This document shows, one piece after another, positions 1-11,500 of a DNA stretch of 64,000 nt (position 1 is the stretch's first letter; each line of letters starts with the position of its first letter). The notes below the pieces were generated by a model. The model saw nothing but the letters and a program-made list of their open reading frames with translations, was not told the origin of the DNA and ran no database searches. This DNA comes from Macrostomum hystrix (taxonomy: Eukaryota > Platyhelminthes > Macrostomidae). The position numbers were made by a program, and so were the translations under genes. Where the stretch lies: positions 18,272,501 to 18,336,500 of the forward strand of contig CATNEN010000039.1 of the NCBI GenBank assembly GCA_950097015.1. Direction: 5' to 3'.

Positions 1-1183
1 GTAAGTGCTGCCACCTTGGTCAGAAGGGTCGATTATTGTCTCGTAAGACTTGAAGAATTCGAGACAAGTACTGTGGAAATCACACTGATAAGACGGCGCG
101 CTTCAGAGGAGACGTAGCCTAAACGGCCCCTAACGAGATCAGATATCTCACAAATGTTCGGAAACTCCGCGGGAGTGCTGTCAGAGTGGCGGAAAGACTA
201 TGGAAATAGCGGCCAACAACGGGATCCCATAGAACAACCGCTAAATTACCCCCGGCCTCAGCTCCGGACCCTAAGTCAACTAAATGGAAAGGACTAAGCT
301 AGGTCATACAGCGGCAATGGCTAACTCGTACAGGTTATATAGTACAACAAAAATTTATTTGTAAACATACAGCTTATCTACCATAATACACAACCAAATG
401 TAAACCACATTCAGAAGTTTATCACATTTAATAGTGCAGAAAAAAAAGAATAAACGGAGATGAAACTTTTCGAAAGCTAACGAGACGTTCTGTACGTTCA
501 TACAAAATCAACTTCAATATTTATGTACTCCTATGTAAAATAATTACTTAAATTGATATCAATTAGTTCGTTTATTTTTTCAGTCTATAGCCTTTCTGAA
601 CAATATCACCGAGGTCAGGAGAAACGTCCTCTTTTTTGTAACCGAGACCATTTTAAGAATCTTAAAATAGCGTCTACTCATAATGGTCTGCATCACAAAC
701 TGCGCTCGTAAAATGTTCTCTGCATAAAATATTATTGTTCTTTTCTTAGATTCAACAATGGTATCTTTTTATTTCTGATAACTTTATTTCTTTTTACTTT
801 GAGGCAAATGGTTAACCGCTCAGCCACTTCCGTCCTGCCTTTAATTTTAAAATTTTACTTCAGACTTCATTTTAAACTTCTGCGACATTGATCTAACAAC
901 CATTAGGAACATAAAGTGGCTGTGGTCATGGTAAAATAATGACCATTAATTAATTTTTTATTGCTCAGATCGGTGGCTTGACTCAATCAATCGTGTCATT
1001 TGCGTCGTCTGTGAGGCCTATGAGATCTGCTGTCCAATTAGCGTGAGCACAGTCTCAACCTGCTACAGACGTAATTTATTAAAAACCGGATCACCCAGCT
1101 AGTCTAAAAACTGTTAGAAGTTTTTAGTCAACTTTATTTCGTCTGCAAGGGAATTGTACTAAGTCTGGAGCTTCTGACATACG
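1..1183. other. No gene recognised
   Basis: This AT-rich stretch has no long open frame and no recognised domain or repeat. The 60 bases before 1,184 should hold the 5' leader of the first secreted gene, but I see no clear TATA box or trans-splice site. Confidence 0.5.
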
Positions 1184-4100
1184 ATGTCATTGTGCTGTGG
1201 AACAAGTCTGCTCCTGCTTGTCAGTTTGCTGATTGCTGAGCTACGTAAGTTCATGAGATTATAGCTATTGTTTCTTAAGTGCTTCTGTATTCTTGGCTCC
1301 CTACGTAACGTAATTCACAAAAGCAGTTCAAGGATAACTTACAGAATATCATTTTTCGGTTAAGTTCTGATGTCTTTGAAGCATTTGCGATTAAAACCAT
1401 TATAGCCCATTTACCGCGTGCATTGACAACTATAGCAGAAGGACGGGAAACTATACGCTTTTTATAGAAACAGTTGGTTTTCGGAGAATAGAAGAGGCTG
1501 GTTTTCGGAAGGATGCAATACGGAGATAGGACATCTTCATTTCTCGTTTTTTTCCTGGAAGCAGATCAAAAGCTTGTCTTTTCATATAACTTACCTAAAA
1601 CGTTGTTTCAACAAATTTGACAAAGCTTCACTCCTAAAAAGTTGATCGATATTCATACTAATTTCTAAACTAGGCCTTTTAAAATAACACTTTGCAGAAG
1701 CATGTAATGAGAAATAAGTCATGGGGCCATAGCCAAGAAAGAAATTTAAGCTATTGAAAATAAGGAAACTACCATAAAACAGATGATTGCACTAAATATA
1801 TGCATAAAAAGTGAAAATATCCTATCTCTATAGTGTACTTCGTGGCTCAAACAGCCTTCTAAACTATTTCTAAGAAACTTAGTTTCCCGTACTTTTACTT
1901 CCAGTTGTCCTTAACTCAACTTCTTAAGTTATTTATAAGAAATAATATTAAAATAACGAGCACACGACTTTTGACCATCAAACAAGGTCAAAAACAACCG
2001 TTTTGATCACCGTTCGATTGAATATCACACTAATGAACACCAGAAAACCGAGGCATTTGATGACAGTATGAACCAGCTTTTAACTCGTATGAAAAAGTTG
2101 TCCGAAATCTGTAACAGTGTTTGGTTTCCAAATTCTCCTTCGACTCAGCAGGTGTGCTCGCCGCTGCTGAATCGGGAGCCAGCAGCCAGCTGCAGTTCAG
2201 CCGCTCGAGCGGTGCGGTGCTGATCGCATCCTCCTACAGTACCGCTCTGCTGAACAAGTCCAGCGTCGACTCGAAGATCGAGTGCTTGTCGCTCTGCAAG
2301 GCCGCGGGTTGCGCAGCCGCAGTCATGCCGGACAGCGGCGCTGGCCTCTGCCAGCTGCTGGTCGTCAACGACGAGTCCAACAGCAGCTGGCCGGCCGAGA
2401 CCCACGTGCAGCGGCTGCTCGGCTCCTCGGCCGGCACCGGCGTGTGGAAGGCGCGCGACTTCGACGCTCAGCTGGCGGCCAAGGCCTGGAAGGAGCCGCT
2501 GCCGAACATTGTGCTCAGCTTTGCAGGTGGGAATTTTTCTCTTAGCTGTAACTATTGCGCGGCGAATCTGAAGTCTGCGTACGGCTGTTCAGTCCATGGA
2601 CTGGGGGACGCCACTGGGGGGATTACCCCAGCTGTTGATGCTGGTACCCATTTAACCACCACCAAGTGGATAACAGCAGGTTGAACAGCATTTAACAGCA
2701 TGTTTTACTAATTAAACATGTTGCTCTAACGAATTTTACTAGGCTTTATTTCTGAAAAGTAGATTTTCACATTTTTACAAAGGTTTATAGTTATAAACCC
2801 CAGGGTCTATGTTTGGAGCCGAATGTGTAACACACTAAAAGTGGGGAACGAACCTCTCGCTGGCAGACCGAGACCGGTTTCCGGCTTGTTTGCCTTCGTC
2901 AGTCAGCCATAGCCACACGCAGTCCTCTCCCACCACTCTTAGTGTGCACAGAAGTCTCTTTTAAGCTTGCCATTTTTATGGCGATATTTTTTAGTGTTAT
3001 GTGAGAGTTTTGCAGCCAAGTCTTTGCTTTTCTACTGTTGTCAGTAGTCTGAATTGTATCTCTCACAGAATGGCTCCATTCTGAATGGACCCCAGCTATT
3101 ACAACAACAACAACAACAAACTACAGCAACCCTGGCTGAGGCCAAAGAGTGGGAAGCTGTCAAAAAGCGCGCGCGAGCGCAGAACTGCGCAGGAGGATCA
3201 GTCCGCGAGGGTCAGAGATGCCGGCATCAGTCAGCAGCAGATCGACGAAACGTTGTGTCCTCGCCTGGCCGCGCCGCCGTGGTCCCTGCAGGGAAAGCAG
3301 CAGCACATCTTGCAGGGGCTCTGGGCAGCGCTGCTCCGCTGCTCCAGCTTTTAATAATAAAAATAACAATTGCAGGCGGGCTGTGGGCAATGGCACATCA
3401 TTTGCTGACACTAGATCGGCAGATAGTGAGGAGTCAATTCTGCCCATTTCGCTGACTCCTGAGCACACGCACACAGGCATACGCTCTCACTGTGTCTTAG
3501 AGATTGGCCCTCAAATTTGGCGTAAATTGCACAACAAACCCCCAAGCCTTCTCTTCGCGGCTGCGCGCCAAATAAATGTGGCCTCGCCGCGGAATCGAAC
3601 TTAGGGACCGTGGTGCGAGAGGCAAACGCGTTAAGTGCTCTGCCATCGACCCCCAGGGTCTAAGCATACAAAAATTAAGTAATAAGACGTCTAGAGTCTT
3701 GACAGCAACTTTCTAATACAAATCAAAAGAAAAACAAGTCAAAGGAAACCAATATAAAAAATATGAGCCTTTGATACAATCAAACAAAATCGATTATCGC
3801 AGTACTCCATTTTTGGAGAAAACCGGCCTCCTTAACTTCTTTCTAAGAAGTAGTTTCCTCCATTCTGCTCCTAGCGGTACTTGTTTACTCATCCAATCCA
3901 CATTCGATTCTTTCCAGCGACTAGTTCCGGCAGAACCGGTGCAATCCAGCAGGTGCAAATCAACAAGACCGGCTGCTATCGGATCCAGGTCACTGGAGCA
4001 GGCGGCGGCACCAGCGGCGGCGGCATAACTGGAGGCCTGGGTGCCCAGATTGTCGGAAAGTTTAACTTGATGGATGGCTTGTTGCTGAGCATTGTCGTGG

Positions 4101-5385
4101 GCCAGGCTGGTGTCAGTCCGACCGCACCGACAAACAGAGGTGGCGGTGGCGGTGGAGGCAGCTTCGTGTATCGGAGCGCTGACGCCAGCTTGCTGATCGC
4201 AGCCGGAGGCGGCGGTGGGGGATCCTGGGTTGGAGCTGGTGAGGCGTGAACGATAATAAAAATAATAATAATTGCAGGAGGGCTGCGTGCAACGGCACAT
4301 CATTTGTTGACACTGGACCCGCAGCCAGCGAGGAGGCAATTCTGCACATTCCACTGACTCCTGAGCACACACGCACACAGATGCCGTACGCAGGCACATG
4401 CTCACACAGGGTGTGTACGGCTCGTACATCGGCCCTGACTTTCTCATCGTCAGGTAGTGTACACTCTGACTGTATTTTTTAGTCTGGAACTTATGGGCGC
4501 GAATCGCATGAAAAGTCTCAAACCTTCTCTCTGCGGCTGCGCCCCAAATGAATACAGACTCGTCGCGGAATCCATTCAGGTACATTGGTGCGAGAGGCAA
4601 AATCATTAACCGCTCTGCCACTGACCCCCCTGACATAGTACATGGGCTCAACTCTCTCATTTTGAATGTTCACGAAGGATGAAGAACTTTGCGGATAATT
4701 TATGAGTTATTTATTCGTTCGACTGTGGCGAAAAAATGTATGGAGCATTTTTTTGAAAGGCCTAAGTTTGATCGCATATTTTCCTGTGACCAGAATGGTC
4801 AGTCCTGGAAAGCATTGCTTTGAATGTTTATCCTCATTTTCTGCACCATCCCTAATTTTAGTTGGAACCCACGGCCAGGCGGGTCCGAACGGAACTTCCG
4901 CCAACGGTGGCACGGCCGCCGAGGCCGGCGTCGGCGGCACCAACGGACAGTCGGGCATGAACAGCGGTTCCACTGTTCCGTCGGACAGCAACCCTGGCGG
5001 CAGCGGAGCGGGCTGGCTCGGAGTGCCCGTCCAGACGAGGCTCGATAACCGGGACGGAGAGCAAGGCTACAATCGCACCAGCGGGCTGATCGGAGGTCTC
5101 GGAGGAGCCGATCTCGGTGTCGGCGGAGGAGCCGAAGGGGGATTCGGAGGTGGCGGAGGCGCCGGAGCCTATGAAGCGATAACACTGCCACCATTCTTTC
5201 GGTCTGGATGTGCCGGCGGAGGCGGCGGATTCAGCGGCGGTGCCGCCGGCCTCTCCGACAACCAGGGCGGCGGCGGAGGTGGCTCCTTCTGCTCTGGCCT
5301 CGAGTGCTCGGCCACCACAGGCGGAAACGCAGCAAGAAACGGAGCTGTGGTGATGACCCTCCTGTCTCTAACGGGTTGTGTTTGA
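1184..5385 (+). CDS. Secreted apple-like / glycine-rich (ALK-type GRD) protein, copy 1
   Basis: Four exons are read: 1184-1244, 2149-2526 (2152 is an equally good start), 3918-4238 and 4862-5385. Exon 1 encodes a hydrophobic signal peptide (SLLLLVSLLIAEL). Exon 2 carries an apple/PAN-like cysteine pattern (IECLSLCKAAGCAAAV, then a further Cys in GLCQLLVVND). Exon 3 opens the glycine-rich domain (TGCYRIQVTGAGGG, LLSIVVGQAG, a Gly run before SFVYRSAD, then LLIAAGGGGGG). Exon 4 continues it with NGTSANGGT, several Gly clusters and the terminal GGGGSFCSGLEC block. The core looks like the Gly-rich domain of ALK/LTK receptors, but no transmembrane or kinase segment follows, so the product should be secreted. 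All three introns are phase 1, and the two longer downstream ones hold SINEs. It is a tandem paralogue of 8347-10455. Function is not known; adhesion, mucus or innate recognition are possible. The domain calls are firm, the exact splice sites less so. Confidence 0.82.
2545..2695 (-). mobile_element. SINE family B, truncated copy
   Basis: This sits in intron 2 of the first secreted gene. Reverse-complemented it shows the family B core (ccagcattagct-like, cagtccatggactg, gatgcgccgc) but lacks the tRNA-like head. Other copies lie at 8,515, 17,529, 23,205 and 38,645. Confidence 0.75.
3345..3652 (-). mobile_element. SINE family A, near full length
   Basis: Read on the minus strand this has a tRNA-like head with A box (TGGCAGAGCAC-like) and B box (tTCGATTCC), then the body 'ggcgcagccgcgaagagaa', a gt/gc-rich stretch with 'tgtgctcaggagtcagcga', and the 3' tail 'cctgcaattgtt' followed by AT-rich simple sequence. 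It lies in intron 2 of the first secreted gene. Confidence 0.85.
4250..4632 (-). mobile_element. SINE family A, full length
   Basis: Same family as 3,345-3,652, again on the minus strand and starting 12 bases after the exon 3 donor. The tail of AAT/ATA repeats at 4,253-4,274 is next to 'ttgcaggagggctg', the conserved 3' end. The tRNA-like head is at 4,565-4,632. Confidence 0.85.
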
Positions 5386-6050
5386 GGTGTTTCATAGTTT
5401 CTTTACATGGCAAGCAAAAGCGAATCAACCCGAACGTCAACTTTGCGGTGATACGGAAGTCCAGGACGAGTATAGTCAAAGTACGAGTCTTTGTCAAGTC
5501 TAGAAAAAAACTTTTTTTCGCCTTGATGTATTGGAAAGCTACATTAAATTTAATAATTTTAACAAACATCCGAAGCTATATAGTTTTTTAACTAAAACTG
5601 CTATATTATTCGTAAAGAATGTTTCGATCTCTGAAGCAGATTTTAATGCTGCTTTATTTGTATTATTATAGAAATTTTAATTAACATTTGATACTTATAC
5701 TTCTGTTTAGTGTAGCATATGAGTGTTTAATCTTTACAAAGTGCGCTTGACAATGAGAAAGGAATTGTGTCTACTTGAGTCTGTAGAATGGAGAATGGCT
5801 CTAGTGGGTTTTTGAATGGCTCTTGTGATTTTTCAGTTCGATTTTCTAACAGTGCGTCATTCATTTTATTTTAGTGCTTAATCACATCATCGTCTAGACT
5901 TTTTACCTGACATCCGTATTGAATTACAGTGCACCTGTCAACTTGTCATGATCACTCTCTGGCGTGTCAAAAGATCAGTTATCTGTTACTATTTTTGAAG
6001 CTCGTTCTGAAAACATTTTTATCCTTGTACTTTCCTAAATTATTTATCTA
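5386..6050. other. Spacer between secreted gene copy 1 and the mariner
   Basis: Presumed 3' untranslated region and spacer. It is AT rich with no clear AATAAA close to the stop codon and no recognised gene. Confidence 0.5.
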
Positions 6051-6079
6051 CTACGGGTGTGTCATAAGTAATGTCACTG
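6051..6079 (+). repeat. Mariner left terminal inverted repeat
   Basis: A 29-bp repeat starting CTACGGGTGTGTC, pairing with 7382-7410 with a single mismatch at the third base. Confidence 0.95.
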
Positions 6080-6274
6080 TGGTTGTTGTGCGGGAACCCA
6101 AAGCAATAATCATCCAAATATATTATATTCTGAAAGTACATTTGTTGAGAAGTTGCCACCACACCTGAGCAGCAATTTTAATGTCTATGGCCAAAACTGT
6201 CGCAAGAATTTGTTAATCAGATTTAGCAAGCGCAACGCGATGAAATCTTCTTTTTGCAACGAGCAAAACTCAAC

Positions 6275-7336
6275 ATGAATCACGACAAGACGCACATCCA
6301 GTTCTACGCTTTCATTCGCTTCAAGCTTGGAAAATCTGCACTTGAAGTAGAGGAGGATCTCCGGAACACACTGCCAGACAACTGCCCAACTCGCAGGACA
6401 ATTTACAGGTGGTTTCAGAACTTTACTGATCCTGGGTTCGAATTGGGAGATGCCGCCAGATCTGGACGACCATGTTCAACCAGGACAATAGAGAACATCG
6501 AAGTCATCAGCGACCTGGTCAAGGAAGACCCGCGGCAGTCTGTCAGGGAGCTAGCGGACTGCTTGGAGATTGATTTCAAGACAGTCCATCGCATCTTGAC
6601 AGAGGATCTCCATCTCCGAAACGTCTGCTCGGTCTGGGTGCCCCATGACCTCACTGAGGACCAACGTCAGGCCCGTGTGAACTGCGCCAATCAGATCCGC
6701 AAGGTGTTCAGCAGCCGGGGCTTGGATGACATCCTAAACTGCCTGGTTGTTGAGGATGAGACTTGGCTCCACCTGGATGGCAAAAGCAGCAAGGCAGACA
6801 ATCGCTGCTGGCTGGGAGCTGGGGACTCCAGGCTGACTGTGACCAGGAGGTCCATCTCAGACAAGAAGACCATGCTGCTGGTGGCATTCACGCCAAACAA
6901 ACGAGTCTCCATCTGTACAACTCCGCCAAACACCAAGGTCGATGGCCAGTACTTCATCGACTTTGTCCGACACACTCTGAACCTCTGGCGCACGCTCCGG
7001 TCAAACCCGATTCACCTGAACGAAGTTCTGTGGCAGATGGACAACGCACGGCCCCACACCTGTCAGGCTGTTTCGGATTTTCTGGCTGGACGGCGAGTAA
7101 ATCTGCTCTGGCAGAGTCCCTACAGCCCAGACTTCAACTTGTGCGACAGGTTTCTCTTTAAATGGCTGAAGGCAGACTTTTCCCAGAGAAGTTTCGCAAA
7201 CCATGATGAGGTCAAAGAAGCCGCGTTGCACTGGTTCCGACAGCTGGAGGAAAAACACCTGCAGGCTGAGGTAGAGAAGCTGTACGAGCACTGCCAGAGG
7301 GTGATTGATATTGGGGGACCCTATGTTGTTGATTGA
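6275..7336 (+). CDS. Mariner transposase
   Basis: The 353-residue protein catalyses cut-and-paste transposition. The first ATG (MNHDKTHIQ) is at 6275; the frame is open a little upstream but has no earlier ATG. The N-terminal part carries two helix-turn-helix units (TRRTIYRWFQNF and ELADCLEIDFKTVHRIL), followed by the linker motif WVPHDL. The catalytic triad is visible: Asp in VVEDETW, Asp in QMDNARPH, and Asp in YSPDFNLCD with exactly 34 residues between the last two, which makes it DD34D. There is no stop or frameshift and the length matches known mariners (about 345-350 residues), so it could be functional. Confidence 0.95.
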   Translation: MNHDKTHIQFYAFIRFKLGKSALEVEEDLRNTLPDNCPTRRTIYRWFQNFTDPGFELGDAARSGRPCSTRTIENIEVISDLVKEDPRQSVRELADCLEIDFKTVHRILTEDLHLRNVCSVWVPHDLTEDQRQARVNCANQIRKVFSSRGLDDILNCLVVEDETWLHLDGKSSKADNRCWLGAGDSRLTVTRRSISDKKTMLLVAFTPNKRVSICTTPPNTKVDGQYFIDFVRHTLNLWRTLRSNPIHLNEVLWQMDNARPHTCQAVSDFLAGRRVNLLWQSPYSPDFNLCDRFLFKWLKADFSQRSFANHDEVKEAALHWFRQLEEKHLQAEVEKLYEHCQRVIDIGGPYVVD

Positions 7337-7381
7337 TACAGTTTCGTTCATCTGCGATTGTTAGTTGGTCTGTTTTACCCT

Positions 7382-7410
7382 CAGTGACATTACTTATGAC
7401 ACACCCGAAG
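7382..7410 (-). repeat. Mariner right terminal inverted repeat
   Basis: Ends in ACACCCGAAG next to TA at 7411-7412. It mirrors 6051-6079. Confidence 0.95.
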
Positions 7411-7797
7411 TAGTTAGTTGCTTATTGTACTTTAAACTCGAAATAAAAAGAATGTTACTCTGAAATTAAACGTGCCGTGTCTTACTACGGCTAAAAAAGC
7501 TAAGATAATTAATTTTGACGAACGAAAATTCCGGATCTTCTTATAGGTAACTTAAATGAACTTTATAAAAAGAAATACGTGTCGGTCTGGTTTACTTTAT
7601 TATCAAGGCATTGGCATTTTACTGCTCGATGCTTTCAGTTTTTTTCTCATAAAACTAATTATTATTACCGTCAAAGAGGGACTTGCTTATTCTGGCCCTG
7701 CCAGTTTACAACGAAAAAAAGTAATTTACAATTAATTTGTCGTCTAATAGGGCACTTATACGAAGATAGTAATTAATTTTTGGCCATCTCTAATTAA

Positions 7798-8072
7798 CAT
7801 AGGCGTAGGAATGATTAAAAAAGTGGGGGGGCCAAGGCCAAGGGGAGGATCCATTTCCCCGAAAAAAAATCCCAAAAATGACAACTCTTATTATTTCAAT
7901 ATTGCCCTGGCAGTAAAAAATAGTAAAAAATAGTAAAAAAAAGTAAAAAATAAGCAAAAATTCAACATTTTGCATTTAAAATGTGGGGGGCCAAATCTCA
8001 TTACTGGCCCCCCCAATTAAAAAGTGGGGGGGCCATGGCCCCCCTGTCCCCCCCCCCGTTCCTACGCCTATG
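7798..8072. mobile_element. Non-autonomous inverted-repeat element (MITE) with 8-bp target duplication
   Basis: The element begins CATAGGCGTAGGAA and ends with its exact reverse complement. It is directly flanked by CTAATTAA at 7790-7797 and 8073-8080, an 8-bp target site duplication. The interior has runs of seven or more G or C (gtgggggggcca) and A-rich sequence, with no coding capacity. The 8-bp duplication suggests mobilisation by a hAT- or P-type transposase; this is inference. Confidence 0.85.
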
Positions 8073-8346
8073 CTAATTAACTAGCCTAGCTAACAGGATT
8101 TGTACAGTTTTGTTGAGATCAAACTGAGAGCTGCTACCACCCAAGCACCCTAGGCGACGAGAAAAACATTTTTATCTGCTGCTGGTAGACAACTAATGCA
8201 AGCTGAGTAAGCAGAAATGCTCTGACAGGCGTCAACCAATAGGGTGGCCAAAACTGCAGCAGTGACAAGGGATAATTCTCATAAACTTTTCGTACAGACA
8301 ACGGATAATCGGCTTTGACGGATACAGCAAGTTGCCTGAGAAACAA

Positions 8347-10455
8347 ATGATTCTATCAGAAACTAAAAGCAGCATCTTCTGGTGCATTGTTCTTCATGGT
8401 AAGTAGCTCGTAGTCTAAGATATTACTAGCTATTCTATGACCTCGAATTTGCTGCAAGGTAAAAAAATAATTGATTGTTGATTTTACCCGCTCAACTCAA
8501 GTCAGATATGCAGCCAACAGCACAGCCGCAGCTATTGCGCGGCGCATCTGAAGGTTGTGTAAGGCAGTTCAGTCCATGGACTGGGGGATTCTACACCCAC
8601 CGCAAAACACCCCAGCTGATGCTGGTACATTTAACAGCTGAGTGAACTGAAGCAATGCAGATTTAAGTGTATTGCTTAAGGACACAAATTGTTCTAGTGA
8701 TGTCAGGAATCGAAACCTCCAACTTGAAGCAGTGACGCTAAAGTAGCATAGCACTCTACAATACAGAAAAATGTTTAGAATATAGTCAATTTTGTTCAAA
8801 TATGCCGAAAATCGTTAAATTTCAGCCCAGTTCGGCATTGCGGTGGCTACAGAATCAAAATTCTTCAAGTCTGACAACCCGGTACAGATAAAGGTGAACT
8901 ACAGCTCAACTATTACCAACAAGACTGGAGTAGCGTCCAAGATTCTGTGCCTGGCGCTTTGCAAGCTGCAGGGCTGCTCTGCTGTCTCCATGCAAGCAAC
9001 CGGCCTCTGCCAGTTAGTTGTTGTCAACGACGAATTCGACAGCGACTGGCCGATCGAGACTCACGTGCAGCGGCTGCTGATTCCTGGAAACGGTGCGACA
9101 GTTTGGAAAGCCGCTGACTTGGACGCCCAGCTGCAGCGGAAGCTCACTAGGGGACCACTGCCAAACATAGCGCTCACCTTTAACGGTCAGTAACAGATAT
9201 TGAGCACGAACTATCATCATGTGTTTACCTATCTTCGTCCACTTTTTAGCAATCAGCAGTGGAAGATCAGGATCGATACAGAACTGGGTCGTCAGCGTGA
9301 CTGGATGTTACTTCATCGATGCCTTCGGTGGGGCAGGAGGAAAAGGTGGATTCATTAATGCGGGAAAAGGCGCCAGCATAAGGGGCAAGTTCTACCTGAC
9401 AGTGGGCACAGCCATTAGCATTGTCGTTGGACAGAAAGGAAACGACGTTGCTGCAACTGGGACGTGCGTCGGAAGCGGCGGAGGCGGTGGCAGCTTTGTG
9501 TACACAACTGCTGACAATGAGCTGCTGCTGGCTGCTGGGGGCGCTGGCGGAGCTTCGTGCTCTGGAAGTGAGTTTTTTTTATATTTAACTAACAAATGCA
9601 CTTTGGGGGGGGGAAGTGGCAGAGCCAATAACGCGTTTGCGTCTCGCACCAAGGTCCCTGAGCTCGATTCCTCGGCGAGGCCACATTCATTTCGGGCGCA
9701 GCCGCGGAGAGAGGGCTTGGGGGCTTGTCGTGCAATTTACGCCCTTCAGAGCCAACCTGACAATCAGAAGTCAGGACAGATGTACACAACAGTGTGGGTG
9801 TGTGCCTACGCACAGTATCTATGTGCTTGTGTGTGCTCAGGAGTCAGCGAAATGGGCAGAATCGCTGGCTGCGGGTCTAGTGTCACCAAATGATGTGCCA
9901 TTTCCCGCAGCCCTCATGCAATTATTATAAGTGAAAATATTAACTTGCAATAATTAACAAGTGAAAACGAATGAATTGTGACATTGAATTGAACCTATGA
10001 GCATATGAGCAGATAGCCGCATAAACTCATAATGCTCTTTACACCTGTTGCTCACTCAGCGGCCACCGATGGTCAGGGCGGCACCAACGGTACCGGCGCA
10101 AACGGGGGCACCTGCAGCGGTTGCGGCATCGGCGGCATCGGCGGCCAGCCTGGCGCCAACAGTCCGGATGCTGTGCCGTCGAACCGGAGTTGCCGGCAGC
10201 GGCGGTCAGAATGGTGGCGATGGCGGCTTCGGCGGCGGCGGTGGGGGAGGAGCCGGATACTTAATTCCCTTTTCCGAAGGCACCGGAGGCGGAGGCGGAG
10301 GCTACGGCGGTGGCGCAGCGGGCATCAACAAAGGCTTAGACGGTGGCGGTGGCGGTTCCTTCTGCTCCGGCCTCGAGTGCGTCGGAACGTCGGGCGGCAA
10401 CTCTGTCGCCAGCCACGGCAGAGTCACTGTACAGCTGGTTGCCTACAAGTGCTAA
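8347..10455 (+). CDS. Secreted apple-like / glycine-rich protein, copy 2 (frameshift in last exon)
   Basis: Exons are read as 8347-8398, 8826-9185, 9250-9567 and 10060-10455, with the same four-exon plan and all phase-1 introns as copy 1. The N-terminal segment is hydrophobic (SSIFWCIVLHAQFGIAVA). Exon 2 has the same cysteine module (ILCLALCKLQGCSAVSM, GLCQLVVVNDEFDSDW). Exon 3 has SVTGCYFIDAFGGAGG, AISIVVGQKG and a Gly run before SFVYTTAD. Exon 4 starts in frame (TDGQGGTNGTGANGG) but its second half (GSGGQNGGDGGFGG to GGSFCSGLEC and the stop) lies in another frame. One extra base near 10,190 (AAC-C-GGA) explains this. The copy is therefore either a young pseudogene or carries a sequencing error; everything else is intact. 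Confidence 0.78.
8515..8735 (-). mobile_element. SINE family B copy
   Basis: Lies in intron 1 of secreted gene copy 2. Reverse-complemented it shows a decayed tRNA-like head, the core 'gtccttaagcaatacactta', the 'cagtccatggactg' palindrome-like motif and a 'gcgccgcgcaatagctgcgg' 3' part. Confidence 0.8.
9603..9935 (+). mobile_element. SINE family A copy
   Basis: Located in intron 3 of secreted gene copy 2. The head (gtggcagagcc, ctcgcaccaaggtccctgag, ctcgattcc) is followed by 'ggcgcagccgcggagagagg' and 'gcttgtcgtgcaatttacgc'. It ends in 'ctcatgcaattattataa'. Confidence 0.88.
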
Positions 10456-11200
10456 AATCTAAACATTTCAAACGTGAGACAGACGCTGCGTCAGATCGAT
10501 CATAATCATGTTCCAGATGAAGTTTGTGCAAGATTAGAGTTATAAACAGGATTGTTTACATTTGACACATTTGACACATTTGACACATTTGATAAATTTT
10601 TTAAGCTTAGCTTTGAAATTTTTTTATTTCTAAAATCGTGTATTTTCTAGTGTTTCACCATTAAATTAATAATCTACCCCTTTTTGACCACTTCAAATAA
10701 ATAATTCCCTTTTAGTAAATAGATTTCGCATGTTAGAAATTCTAGGGACAATATTTAATGTGGTAAAATAACTATCACAGAAATTAATAGTAAGTAATTA
10801 GTTTTTTTTTCTCTGCCTTAATAATTATGTGCTCTTTGTTATTTGCTCCTTAATGAGCCTTTTATGAATTTGCACACTGATTTTCAGTCCTCTTGCTGCA
10901 ATATCTAAGTGAGTGCAAATGTTCGTTGGTCGCGTTATTGCTAGCTAACTGCTGTAAAATGCGGAAATTTAATTAACCAAGAATTATAAGACCTGCCAAT
11001 TTTGGTTTTGTTAAAATTTTGGTTTACACAGAGTCGATAGACCAACTAGAGTTGCATACTTCTCTATTCCGGAATATTATTTTATAAAATAAATACAAAC
11101 GTACTTTCAAGAAGTTAAAATAATCGAAACGCAATTTAGTCTCAGTTATTTAGAACCGCGACAATATTTAGCACCGGCGCCGTGACCAATCAGCATATGA
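10456..11200. other. AT-rich spacer with a short 10-bp tandem repeat
   Basis: No gene seen. At about 10,556-10,592 the decamer 'acatttgaca' is repeated roughly four times. Confidence 0.5.
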
Positions 11201-11209
11201 AACTATGAA

Positions 11210-11500
11210 AGCGGCACCCGTGGAAGTGGCGTCCCCGTGGAAGTGGCGTCCCCGTGGAAGTGGCGTCGCCTGGCGTCCCCGTGGAAGTGGCGTCGCCTGG
11301 CGTCCCCGTGGAAGTGGCGTCGCCTGGCGTCCCCGTGGAAGTGGCGTCGCCTGGCGTCCCCGTGGAAGTGGCGTCGCCTGGCGTCCCCGTGGAAGTGGCG
11401 TCGCCTGGCGTCCCCGTGGAAGTGGCGTCCCCGTGGAAGTGGCATACCCATGGAAGTGGCGCCCCCCTGCATGTAGTGGCGCCCCCGTAGAAGTGTCGCC
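11210..11500. repeat. Minisatellite, 17/27-bp nested unit
   Basis: The unit 'gtggaagtggcgtcccc' alternates with 'gtggaagtggcgtcgcctggcgtcccc' (27 bp) in about ten copies, then decays at the right edge. Apparent open frames on both strands arise because 27 is divisible by 3. Confidence 0.93.

Larger units (their letters stand above)
6051..7410 (+). mobile_element. Mariner-type (Tc1/mariner, DD34D) DNA transposon, apparently complete
   Basis: The 1,360-bp element is bounded by TA dinucleotides (6049-6050 and 7411-7412), the target duplication of this superfamily. Its 29-bp terminal inverted repeats differ at one position (CTACGGG at the left end, CTTCGGG when the right end is reverse-complemented). 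It holds one uninterrupted transposase gene. Length, repeats and gene agree with a canonical mariner. It separates secreted gene copies 1 and 2. Confidence 0.95.
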
